Positions 30,090 to 38,678 of a stretch of DNA of 64,000 nucleotides are shown one piece after another. How positions within the stretch are numbered: position 1 is the first letter of the stretch; each line of letters opens with the position of its first letter. Both the position numbers and the translations under genes were made by a program. The notes under the pieces were generated by a model. It was not told the DNA's origin and ran no database searches. It saw nothing but the letters and a program-made list of their open reading frames with translations. The stretch spans positions 8,435 through 72,434 of the forward strand of contig JBJHDH010000014.1 in NCBI GenBank assembly GCA_050486445.1, in the 5' to 3' direction. The stretch is from Euryhalocaulis sp050486445 (lineage in GTDB: Bacteria; Pseudomonadota; Alphaproteobacteria; Caulobacterales; Maricaulaceae).

Positions 30090-32369
30090 ATGACCACCCG
30101 CCGCAGATGCGCCAGTATTGTGGCCGCCGCGCTGACGGCGCTGGTTTTCGCCACAGCCTGCGGCGGCGGGGGCGGAGGCCCATCGCCCGCGCCGCCAGCG
30201 CCACCCGCTCCGCCGCCGCCACCGGCTCCTCCGCCCCCTCCCCCGCCGCCCAGCGCGGCCAGCTTTGTCACGCCGGAATTTCAGGGTCTGGTCAGCGGCG
30301 TTTCCCGCAGCGGCCTGCCCCGCATTCTGGCGCAGCACGCCTATGCGGCGGGCGCCACGGGCGCGGGCGTGACCATCGCGACCATCGACACGGGCATCGA
30401 CGAGGACCATCCGGAATTCACCGGCGCGATCCATAGCGCCTCGCGCGACATGCATGTTGCGCGCAACACGCTGGACGACGAAGGCGGGCACGGCACACTG
30501 GTGGCCGGCGTGCTGGGCGCCCGCAAGGACGATGTGCGAATGCACGGCGTCGCTTTTGACGCGCAGATCATGGTGCTGCGCACCGATACGCCGGATTCCT
30601 GCGCCGATGCGGATGGCTGCAAATTCAGCACCGGCGTCATGGCCAATGCGATCGACCACGCCATCGCCAACGGCGCGAATGTCATCAATATTTCGCTGGG
30701 CGGTGACGACCCGCTGCCCGCCGGCCTGCGCAACGCCCTGATCCGCGCGGTGAATGCCGGGATCGTGGTGGTGGCCGCAGCCGGCAATACCGACCCGAAC
30801 GGTGAGCCAAATCCCGGCATGCCCGCGATTTTCGCCGCCGACCCCGCGGCGCAGGGTCTGGCGATCGCGGTCGGCGCGCTGAAAGCGGACAACACCATCA
30901 GCGACTTTTCCAACCGCGCAGGTACAGCGCAGGATTTCTATCTGGCAGCGCCGGGCGAGTTCATCCTGACCACCAGCAATGACGGCGACTACCGGCTGGC
31001 CAGCGGCACGTCCATCGCCACGCCCTTCGTCTCCGGCGCAGTGGCGTTGCTGCTGGACGGATTTCCCGGCCTGACGCCGCAGCAGGCGGTAAATCTTCTG
31101 CTGACCACCGCCACCGATCTCGGCGCGCCGGGAACCGATGCGGTCTATGGGCGCGGTCTGGTCAATCTTCAGGCCGCCTTCGCCCCGGTGGGGCCGGCCA
31201 TTGTCAGCTTTGCCCCGGCGGCGGGCGGCGATGGCGGAAGCGGCGGCGGCGAAGTTTCGCTGGCGATGGCGCTCGCGCCCGGTGCGGGCGCGTTCGGTGA
31301 CTGGGCGGCGCATTCCGGCGCCTTCGACGGGCTGATGTTCCGCGATTCCTACAATCGCGCCTTTCTGGCCGCGCCCGGCCGCGCGGCGGCGGGGTCCGGC
31401 GCGCTTGGCCGGTTTCACAGCCTGGCGGAGCAGAACCGCCGGCGCGGCGGCCGCGCCCCCGCGCAGCATGGCGAGACCTGGCTCTATTGGCGCGAGGACC
31501 GGCCGCCGCCGGCCAATTTCGGCATAGGCGGCGCGGCGCGGGATTTCGAATGGGGCGGGACGTTTCAGTTCGGCGCCGCCGAGTTCGGTTTTTCCAGCGG
31601 CGCGGCGGCGCCCTGGGCCGCGTCCGTGGGCCTGCTGGACGCGCAGGATCAGGGCGGCGCGGTTGCGATGCTGGTCCGCGCGGACCGCTGGACGCACGGC
31701 AATTATCGTCTGGGCGCATGGCGGATTGGCGCACGCGCGGCGCTGGATTCCGGCCCGGACTCAGGGACGTTCGCCGCCGTGACGCTGGGCCGTGCGCTGG
31801 GCGCGCATCTGGTGACGCTGGAAGCCGGCGCGGCGCGTGAACAGGATTCGGCGCTGGGCGGGTCGCTGCTGGCGCGCACGGGCGGCGCGGACGAGACGCG
31901 CCTGCGCTTCGCCGCGCTGGAATGGAGCGGGCCGCTGGGCTGGCTGCCGGGCGGCGGCTGGCGCGGCCAGGCGCGCGGCGAGATCGTCGTGACGGAACTG
32001 GCGGATTCCTACGGGATGCGGATTCTGGAGCAGCCGGCGGCAAGCGCCTGGAGCATCGGCGTCGAGCGCGACATGGCGCACGGCCTGACGCTCGGCTTCG
32101 CCGCGTCGCAGAGCTTGCGCGCCGAGCGCGGCCGGGCGGGGTTCAGCATTCCCGTGCTGGCGGACGCGGCGAACATGACGGTTTATGAGGCGCGCGAGGC
32201 GGCGCTGACCCCCTCTGGCCGCGAGATCGGGCTGGAAAGCGCCCTGCGCTGGCGCGTCGGGGATAATCTCTTCCTGCGCGGCGCGCTGCGCTATGTGGAC
32301 AATCCGGGCCATGTGGCGGGCGGCCCCGCCGACATGATGGGCTGGGCCGATCTGGCGGTGCGGTTTTAG
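30090..32369 (+). CDS. Subtilisin-like (S8) lipoprotein protease with barrel-like C-terminus
   Basis: The 759-aa protein starts with a lipoprotein signal (ATAC lipobox, Cys24), then Gly and Pro runs (residues 25-55) as a linker. The S8 domain spans about residues 75-365 with the catalytic triad Asp100 (IATIDTGID), His134 (GGHGTLVAG) and Ser308 (GTSIATPFVSG). After a second Gly/Ala linker the last 370 residues have alternating strands and end in DLAVRF, like an outer-membrane barrel. This is the layout of lipidated protease autotransporters such as NalP and SphB1, though barrel identity is inferred. A cell-surface processing role is likely. Confidence 0.85.
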   Translation: MTTRRRCASIVAAALTALVFATACGGGGGGPSPAPPAPPAPPPPPAPPPPPPPPSAASFVTPEFQGLVSGVSRSGLPRILAQHAYAAGATGAGVTIATIDTGIDEDHPEFTGAIHSASRDMHVARNTLDDEGGHGTLVAGVLGARKDDVRMHGVAFDAQIMVLRTDTPDSCADADGCKFSTGVMANAIDHAIANGANVINISLGGDDPLPAGLRNALIRAVNAGIVVVAAAGNTDPNGEPNPGMPAIFAADPAAQGLAIAVGALKADNTISDFSNRAGTAQDFYLAAPGEFILTTSNDGDYRLASGTSIATPFVSGAVALLLDGFPGLTPQQAVNLLLTTATDLGAPGTDAVYGRGLVNLQAAFAPVGPAIVSFAPAAGGDGGSGGGEVSLAMALAPGAGAFGDWAAHSGAFDGLMFRDSYNRAFLAAPGRAAAGSGALGRFHSLAEQNRRRGGRAPAQHGETWLYWREDRPPPANFGIGGAARDFEWGGTFQFGAAEFGFSSGAAAPWAASVGLLDAQDQGGAVAMLVRADRWTHGNYRLGAWRIGARAALDSGPDSGTFAAVTLGRALGAHLVTLEAGAAREQDSALGGSLLARTGGADETRLRFAALEWSGPLGWLPGGGWRGQARGEIVVTELADSYGMRILEQPAASAWSIGVERDMAHGLTLGFAASQSLRAERGRAGFSIPVLADAANMTVYEAREAALTPSGREIGLESALRWRVGDNLFLRGALRYVDNPGHVAGGPADMMGWADLAVRF

Positions 32370-32406
32370 GGGATATTCCGATCCTGGATCATGCCCCGTC
32401 TTTCTT

Positions 32407-33273
32407 TCAGTCGTTAACCAGACGGCCGTTAATCAGGCCGCGGCGAAGGAGTTGCCGTCGCGCATCGGCATGGCCCTGTTCCGCTGCACGGCGGTACCAG
32501 CGCACGGCCTCGTCATCGTCCCGCGTCACGCCGTCTCCGCCAACAGCATATGTGAGGCCAAGATAGTATTGCGCTTCAGGGTGGCCCTGCTCTGCCGCAT
32601 TGCGGGACCAACGCAGACCTTCAGCATGGTTCTGCGTCACACCGCGGCCGCTCCCGTACATTAATCCGAGTTCGTATTGCGCCTCGGCGTCGCCCCGCTC
32701 CGCCGCCAGCAGGAACCAGCGCGCAGCTTCGGTGTTGTCCTGGGCCACGGGATAGCTGCCTCTCAAATAGCTATGTCCGAGGAAAAGTGACGCCGCGATA
32801 TCGCCCTGCTCCGCCGCCGCACCGAGCCAATGCACAGCTTCGGTGGTATCCCGCGTCACGTCCGCCCCCCGGGCATATAGAGCGCCGAGAAAGGCTTGCG
32901 CACCGGCATGGTCCTGTTTCGCAGCGAGGAGCCACCAACGCAGGGCTTCCGCATTGTCTTGCGCCACTCCAGCGCCATTAAAGTACATATCTCCGAGAAG
33001 GAATTGTGCATCGGCAAGACCCTGATCCGCCGCCAGCAGAAACCAGCGCGCGGCTTCGGCATAATCCTGGGTCACCCCCTCGCCATTGGCGTACAGGACG
33101 CCCAGACTGTATTGCGCCTCAAGCGCCCCCTGTTCGGCCAACGCCCGCACTTCTTCGATTTCGGGCGTTTGCGCCTGCGCCGCGACGGGCGTGAGGGCCA
33201 GCAAGACGGCGGCGGCCGCAAGCGTCATACCAAAGGTCCGGTTCGATTTAGTCCGGCAGACGACGAAGGTCAT
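32407..33273 (-). CDS. Secreted Sel1-repeat protein
   Basis: The 288-aa product has a signal peptide (LAAAAVLLALTPVAAQAQ) and then six full Sel1-like (TPR-type) repeats of about 36 residues, with a partial seventh. Each has the form AQYxLGxxYxxGxGVxxDxxEAxRW. Sel1 proteins act as scaffolds in signalling or envelope processes. It converges with the S8 protease gene (37 nt between stops) and is divergent from carB with a 145-bp gap. The partner is unknown. Confidence 0.9.
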   Translation of the reverse strand: MTFVVCRTKSNRTFGMTLAAAAVLLALTPVAAQAQTPEIEEVRALAEQGALEAQYSLGVLYANGEGVTQDYAEAARWFLLAADQGLADAQFLLGDMYFNGAGVAQDNAEALRWWLLAAKQDHAGAQAFLGALYARGADVTRDTTEAVHWLGAAAEQGDIAASLFLGHSYLRGSYPVAQDNTEAARWFLLAAERGDAEAQYELGLMYGSGRGVTQNHAEGLRWSRNAAEQGHPEAQYYLGLTYAVGGDGVTRDDDEAVRWYRRAAEQGHADARRQLLRRGLINGRLVND

Positions 33274-33418
33274 CGGGCGTCCTCCCCATTCAGCGCCTCA
33301 TTTCCTGTTCATGGTGACGCCCAAAAAACGAACCCGGCAAGCGGATTCTTGCTTCCTGCCCAAAGCCGCATTCACCCCTAGCCGTGCCGGGAGGGAATCG
33401 TTAAAAGCCGCGCTCGAT

Positions 33419-36400
33419 ATGCCGCGCCGCACAGACATCTCCTCCATTCTCATTATCGGCGCCGGGCCTATCGTTATCGGCCAGGCCTGCGAATTCGATT
33501 ATTCCGGCGTTCAGGCCTGCAAGGCCCTGAAATCCGAGGGCTATCGCGTTATCCTTATCAATTCCAATCCGGCGACGATCATGACCGACCCGGATGTGGC
33601 CGACGCCACCTATGTGGAGCCGATCACCCCCGAATTCGTCGCCCGCGTGATCGAGAAAGAGCGGCCGGACGCCCTGCTGCCCACAATGGGCGGCCAGACC
33701 GCCCTGAACACGGCGCTGGCCCTGGAGGAACAGGGAATCCTCAAAAAATTCGGCGTGGAGATGATCGGCGCCCGCGCCGACGTGATCGACAAGGCCGAAA
33801 ACCGCCAGCGCTTCCGCGAGGCGATGGACGCCATCGGCCTGGAATCGCCGCGCAGTCGCGTCGCCCACACGCTGGACGAGGCGAAGGCCGCGCTTTCCGA
33901 AACCGGCCTGCCCGCCATTATCCGGCCGAGCTTCACGCTGGGCGGCACGGGCGGGGGCATCGCCTATAATGTCGAGGAGTTCGAGGAAGTCGCCGCCGGC
34001 GGTCTGGAAGCCAGCCCGGTGAATGAGGTGCTGATCGAGGAATCGGTTCTCGGCTGGAAAGAATATGAGATGGAAGTGGTCCGCGACCGCGCGGACAACT
34101 GCATCATCGTCTGCTCTATCGAGAATATCGACCCGATGGGCGTGCATACCGGCGACTCCATCACGGTCGCCCCGGCGCTGACCCTCACCGACCGCGAATA
34201 TCAGCGGATGCGCAGCGCCAGCATCGCCGTGCTGCGCGAGATCGGGGTGGAGACCGGCGGCTCTAACGTGCAGTTCGCCATCAATCCGGCCGATGGCCGC
34301 ATGGTGGTGATCGAGATGAATCCGCGCGTCTCGCGCTCCTCGGCGCTGGCGTCCAAGGCCACCGGCTTTCCCATCGCCAAGGTCGCGGCGCGGCTGGCCG
34401 TCGGCTACACGCTGGACGAGCTGGACAACGACATCACCGGCGGCGCGACGCCTGCGAGCTTTGAGCCGACCATCGACTATGTGGTCACCAAGATCCCGCG
34501 CTTTGCCTTCGAGAAATATCCGGGCGCGCAGCCTTTGCTCACCACCTCGATGAAATCGGTGGGCGAGGCGATGGCGATGGGCCGCACCTTCAAGGAGTCG
34601 CTGCAAAAGGCGCTGCGCAGCACCGAGACCGGCATTTGCGGGCTGAACGAGATCGCCATCGCCGGAATCGGTCAGGGTGACGACCGCGCCGCCGTGCGCG
34701 CCGCGCTCGGCCGCCCGACGCCCGACCGCCTGCTGGTGATCGCGCAGGCGTTCCGGCACGGTTTCACCGTGGAGGAGGTGCGCCAGGCCTGCCAGTACGA
34801 GCCGTGGTTCCTGCGCCAGATCGAAGAGCTGGTGCGCGCCGAGGACGATGTGCGCGCGAACGGCCTGCCCGGCGACGCGGAGTCGTTCCGCGCCCTGAAG
34901 GCGGATGGTTTCTCGGATGCGCGCCTTTCCATGCTGACGGGGCTTTCCGAAGACAGCGTGCGCGAGCGGCGTCATGCGCTGGGCGTGCGGCCGGTGTTCA
35001 AGCGCGTCGATACCTGCGCGGCGGAGTTCGCGGCCGAGACGCCCTATCTCTATTCCACCTATGAATCCCCCGCGTTCGGAGCGCCGGAATGCGAAGCGCA
35101 GCCCAGCGGCCGGAAAAAGGTCGCCATTCTGGGCGGCGGACCGAACCGGATCGGTCAGGGCATCGAGTTTGACTATTGCTGCTGTCACGCGGCCTTCGCG
35201 CTCGCGGAGCTGGGCGTCGAGTCGATCATGGTCAATTGCAATCCCGAGACCGTCTCGACCGATTACGACACATCCGACCGGCTGTATTTCGAACCGCTGA
35301 CGCTGGAGGATGTTTCGGAAGTCCTGCACCGGGAAGCCTCGCGCGGCGAGCTGGCCGGCGTGATCGTGCAGTTTGGCGGCCAGACGCCGCTGAACCTTGC
35401 CTCTGGCCTTGAGGCCGCGGGCGCGCCGATCCTGGGCACGCGGGTGGACGCCATCGACCTGGCCGAGGACCGCGAGCGGTTCAAGGCGCTGCTGGACGAG
35501 CTGGACCTGAAACAGCCGCCCAACGCCATCGCCAAATCAGAGGAAGAGGCCATCGCGGCGGCGCGCGCGCTCGGCTATCCGCTGGTGCTGCGCCCGTCTT
35601 ATGTGCTGGGCGGGCGGGCGATGGAGATCGTCACCGACGATGAGGGCCTGACGCGCTATCTGCGCGAAGCCATCGTGGTGACCGGCAAGTCGCCGCTGCT
35701 GCTCGACCGTTATCTCAACGACGCCACCGAAGTGGATGTCGACGCGGTGTGCGACGGGAAGACCGTGTTCGTCGCCGGGATCATGGAGCATATCGAGGAG
35801 GCCGGCGTGCATTCGGGCGATTCCGCCTGCGCCCTGCCGCCCTATTCGCTGTCGCCGGAGCTGGTGGCCGAGCTGACGCGCGAGACCGAGCGTCTGGCGC
35901 TGGCGCTGGATGTGCGCGGCCTGATGAACGTGCAGTTCGCCATCCAGGGCGAGACCATCTATGTGCTGGAGGTCAATCCGCGCGCCAGCCGCACCGTGCC
36001 TTTCGTCGCCAAAGCCATTGGCGCGCCGGTCGCCGCCATCGCGGCCAAGGCGATGGCCGGCGAGAAACTCTCCGGATTCGACCTGCCGGCGATGCCCACG
36101 GACCGCGTGGCGGTGAAGGAAGCGGTGCTGCCCTTCGCCCGTTTCCCCGGCGTCGATCCGGTGCTTGGCCCTGAAATGCGCTCTACCGGCGAGGTAATGG
36201 GGCTGGACAGCGATTTCGAGTCCGCCTTCGCCAAATCGCAGATCGCCAGCGGCGTCACCCTGCCGCGCGAGGGCACGGTGTTTATCTCTGTACGCGAGGC
36301 GGACAAGGAAGCGATGGTTCCGCTGGCCCGCGATCTTCTGGCGCGCGGCTTTGGCATTATCGCCACGCGCGGCACCGCCGCCTTCCTGTCCGGACAGGGC

Positions 36401-36688
36401 GTGGAGGTGACGCCAGTCAACAAGGTCTATGAAGGCCGACCGCATATTGTGGACGCGATGAAAAATGGCGACATCCAGCTTGTCATCAACACCACAGAGG
36501 GCCGGGCCTCGCTGAAGGACAGCTTCTCCATCCGCCGCACGGCGCTGGAAATGAAAATCCCCTATTACACGACCGCCGCCGCCGCCGAGGCCACGATCAA
36601 ATCGATTCTGCGTGTGGGCGCCGGGACGCTGGGCGTCGCCTCGCTGCAATCATGGCGCGACGGGCCCCGGCCCGGAAAAGCCGCCTGA
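33419..36688 (+). CDS. carB: Carbamoyl-phosphate synthase large subunit
   Basis: CarB makes carbamoyl phosphate from bicarbonate, ammonia and two ATP. The 1089-aa protein has the expected internal duplication of two ATP-grasp halves. The N-half shows IIGAGPIVIGQACEFDYSG and VIEMNPRVSRSSALASKATG. The C-half shows ILGGGPNRIGQGIEFDYCC and VLEVNPRASRTVPFVAKA. The C-terminal MGS-type allosteric domain (FISVREADKEAMVPLARDLL) is present. ATG 33419 begins the conserved MPRRTDISSILIIG start. The GGGAGGGA upstream lies about 24 nt away, too far to be an ideal ribosome site. Confidence 0.98.
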   Translation: MPRRTDISSILIIGAGPIVIGQACEFDYSGVQACKALKSEGYRVILINSNPATIMTDPDVADATYVEPITPEFVARVIEKERPDALLPTMGGQTALNTALALEEQGILKKFGVEMIGARADVIDKAENRQRFREAMDAIGLESPRSRVAHTLDEAKAALSETGLPAIIRPSFTLGGTGGGIAYNVEEFEEVAAGGLEASPVNEVLIEESVLGWKEYEMEVVRDRADNCIIVCSIENIDPMGVHTGDSITVAPALTLTDREYQRMRSASIAVLREIGVETGGSNVQFAINPADGRMVVIEMNPRVSRSSALASKATGFPIAKVAARLAVGYTLDELDNDITGGATPASFEPTIDYVVTKIPRFAFEKYPGAQPLLTTSMKSVGEAMAMGRTFKESLQKALRSTETGICGLNEIAIAGIGQGDDRAAVRAALGRPTPDRLLVIAQAFRHGFTVEEVRQACQYEPWFLRQIEELVRAEDDVRANGLPGDAESFRALKADGFSDARLSMLTGLSEDSVRERRHALGVRPVFKRVDTCAAEFAAETPYLYSTYESPAFGAPECEAQPSGRKKVAILGGGPNRIGQGIEFDYCCCHAAFALAELGVESIMVNCNPETVSTDYDTSDRLYFEPLTLEDVSEVLHREASRGELAGVIVQFGGQTPLNLASGLEAAGAPILGTRVDAIDLAEDRERFKALLDELDLKQPPNAIAKSEEEAIAAARALGYPLVLRPSYVLGGRAMEIVTDDEGLTRYLREAIVVTGKSPLLLDRYLNDATEVDVDAVCDGKTVFVAGIMEHIEEAGVHSGDSACALPPYSLSPELVAELTRETERLALALDVRGLMNVQFAIQGETIYVLEVNPRASRTVPFVAKAIGAPVAAIAAKAMAGEKLSGFDLPAMPTDRVAVKEAVLPFARFPGVDPVLGPEMRSTGEVMGLDSDFESAFAKSQIASGVTLPREGTVFISVREADKEAMVPLARDLLARGFGIIATRGTAAFLSGQGVEVTPVNKVYEGRPHIVDAMKNGDIQLVINTTEGRASLKDSFSIRRTALEMKIPYYTTAAAAEATIKSILRVGAGTLGVASLQSWRDGPRPGKAA

Positions 36689-36835
36689 GCCTCCGGCTCT
36701 GGATATAAATACTCTTTTTACGTCAATATCTTGCCCTGCGGCGCCTGTGGCGCCTTGAAACCCGCCTTTCTCATACTTAATCTTTCCGGGTCTGCCGCCT
36801 GGCGGTCCTGAGGCGGTCTCAAAGACGGTTTCCTA

Positions 36836-37309
36836 ATGCAGAAGATTCCTATGACGGCCGAGGGCCATAGCGCCCTCGATGCTGAATTGAAGCGTCTGAA
36901 AAGCGAAGAGCGCCCGGCGGTGATCCAGGCGATCTCGGAAGCGCGCGACCACGGCGATCTCAGCGAGAACGCCGAATATCACGCGGCCAAGGAGCGTCAG
37001 GCCTGGATCGAGGGCCGCGTGGCCGAGCTGGAAGACAAGCTCGCCCGCGCCGAGATCATCGACGTCTCCAAACTGTCCGGCAAGACCGTGAAATTCGGCG
37101 CCACGGTGACGCTGGTGGACGAGGATTCCGACGAGGAAGCCGTCTACAAGATCGTGGGCGAGGACGAGGCCGACGTGAAGGCGGGCAAGATTTCCATCAC
37201 CTCGCCCATCGCGCGCGCGCTGATCGGCAAGGAAGCCGGAGATTCCGTCGAGGTCGCGGCCCCCGGCGGCGCCCGCGGCTATGAGATCCTGAAAATCCGC
37301 TGGAAGTGA
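36836..37309 (+). CDS. greA: Transcription elongation factor GreA
   Basis: GreA rescues backtracked RNA polymerase by stimulating transcript cleavage. The 157-aa protein has the N-terminal coiled-coil (LDAELKRLKSEERPAVIQAI) with the acidic tip ARDHGDLSENAEYHAAKERQ. The C-terminal FKBP-like domain has ITSPIARALIGKEAGDSVEV. Both are GreA signatures. It starts 147 bp after carB, a conserved neighbourhood in many alphaproteobacteria. Confidence 0.97.
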   Translation: MQKIPMTAEGHSALDAELKRLKSEERPAVIQAISEARDHGDLSENAEYHAAKERQAWIEGRVAELEDKLARAEIIDVSKLSGKTVKFGATVTLVDEDSDEEAVYKIVGEDEADVKAGKISITSPIARALIGKEAGDSVEVAAPGGARGYEILKIRWK

Positions 37310-37319
37310 GTGCGTTTCC

Positions 37320-37343
37320 CGCGCAGGCGTGAACACCTGCGCG
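37320..37343 (+). terminator. Hairpin after greA
   Basis: CGCGCAGG pairs with CCTGCGCG (8 bp, 8-nt loop), 11 nt past the greA stop and before the convergent GNAT gene. No T-run follows. Confidence 0.4.
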
Positions 37344-37356
37344 AGGACCGTGGCGT

Positions 37357-37797
37357 TCAGCGCCGCTGATATTTCACCGCGCCGGGGTGCACGCCGATCC
37401 GGTCATAGAGCCTGCGCGCCGTTTCATTGTCGTGATTGGTGAACCAATAGACATTATCCGCGCCAACCCGGTCGGCCTCAGCATAAACCGTTTCGATCAG
37501 CGCGCGGCCCACGCCCTGGCCGCGAATCGCCTCCGCCACGAACAAGTCTTCCAGATAAACACGCACAGCCGTGGTCCATGTCGCGTGGTGAATCTGCCAT
37601 GTGACGAAACCGGTCAGTGCGCCGTCCTGCACGGCGCAACGCCCCCAGACCGGGCCGGAATCGGCCAGCAGCCGTAACCATGTATTGGCCGTCACGGCTT
37701 CCGGCAGGGTGACGCGATAGAAGGCCGTGTAGCCATTCCATAGCGCGGTCCATGCCGCGTGATCCTCTGGAACCAGTCTGCGGATTGTCACGTCCAT
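37357..37797 (-). CDS. GNAT-family N-acetyltransferase
   Basis: The 146-aa product has the GNAT fold. It includes MDVTIRRLVPEDHAAWTALW, the beta4 strand VYLEDLFVAEAIRGQGVGRAL with the acetyl-CoA loop RGQGVG, and YWFTNHDNETARRLYDRIGV. The pattern fits the diamine/amino-acid-type acetyltransferase group, but the acceptor is unknown. ATG 37797 begins the domain exactly. It faces away from the TetR gene at 37927, with a 129-bp gap. Confidence 0.9.
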   Translation of the reverse strand: MDVTIRRLVPEDHAAWTALWNGYTAFYRVTLPEAVTANTWLRLLADSGPVWGRCAVQDGALTGFVTWQIHHATWTTAVRVYLEDLFVAEAIRGQGVGRALIETVYAEADRVGADNVYWFTNHDNETARRLYDRIGVHPGAVKYQRR

Positions 37798-37926
37798 CGT
37801 AGGCCCCCCTTTCCGGGCGAGGTTGCAGCCGATCCGCACCGAAGGTTCAAGTGCGCAGAAGAATACCGCGCCGCGACCGCCCGCAATGCGTGAACCTATA
37901 TTCGCGAATCGGGCTAGACTGGCGGG

Positions 37927-38586
37927 ATGAGCGATTCCGCCGTCACTGCCGCGCCGGGCGTGAAATCGGCCAGCCAGGCGCGCAGCCGCGCCACGCGCGA
38001 TGCGCTGATCGAAGCGCTGGAACGGCTTCTGCGCGACCGGCCGCTGGAGCGCATCTCGGTGCAGGAGCTGGCGCAGGAAGCCGGCTGCGCCGTCGGCAGC
38101 GTCTATCGCCGGTTTGAGAACAAGGATTCCTTCCTGCCCGTGGTGGTGGAGCTGGCCGCCCAGCGCATGACCCAGAGCATGCGCGCCATGGGGCCGCTGA
38201 AACTTTCCGGCGAAGGCGATCTGCGCGCCGACATGACCGAGATTGCGCGCCGCGTCTGGACCGTGCTCAGCGACGAGGCGCATCTGCTGCGCGCCGCGCA
38301 TCTGCGTGCACGGCTGGACGATGCGTCGGGCGCCGACCGGCCGCTGGAGACGCTGTGCGAGGGCGCGCGTATTTCCATCGACTTCGCGCTGACCCGGCGC
38401 CGGCCGGATATGGGTGAGAAAGCGCGCCGCCGCGCCGCCGCCGCCATGTCGGTGCTGATCGTTTCGGCGCTGCTGGAAAAGGCGCTGTATCCGGCGCGCG
38501 CGCCGGCCGCGGCCAGCGGCCACGACGGCGCGGACCTGGCCGCGATGCTGGGCGAAATGGCCGGCCGCTATTTGCGCAAGCTCTGA
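37927..38586 (+). CDS. TetR-family transcriptional regulator
   Basis: The 219-aa product has a TetR N-terminal HTH (ATRDALIEALERLLRDRPLE, then VQELAQEAGCAVGSVYRRF). A helical ligand-binding C-terminal domain with no recognisable specificity follows. It precedes the secreted NTF2-like gene by 92 bp on the same strand, and divergently faces the GNAT gene, either of which could be its target. Confidence 0.9.
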   Translation: MSDSAVTAAPGVKSASQARSRATRDALIEALERLLRDRPLERISVQELAQEAGCAVGSVYRRFENKDSFLPVVVELAAQRMTQSMRAMGPLKLSGEGDLRADMTEIARRVWTVLSDEAHLLRAAHLRARLDDASGADRPLETLCEGARISIDFALTRRRPDMGEKARRRAAAAMSVLIVSALLEKALYPARAPAAASGHDGADLAAMLGEMAGRYLRKL

Positions 38587-38678
38587 AACGTCTTGTCCCG
38601 CGCCGCCGCGCGGCGCATCCTCCAGGGTAGAAAAGCGCCGGACAGCGGCGCAACGGGGCGCATCGGGGAGGATTTCGC

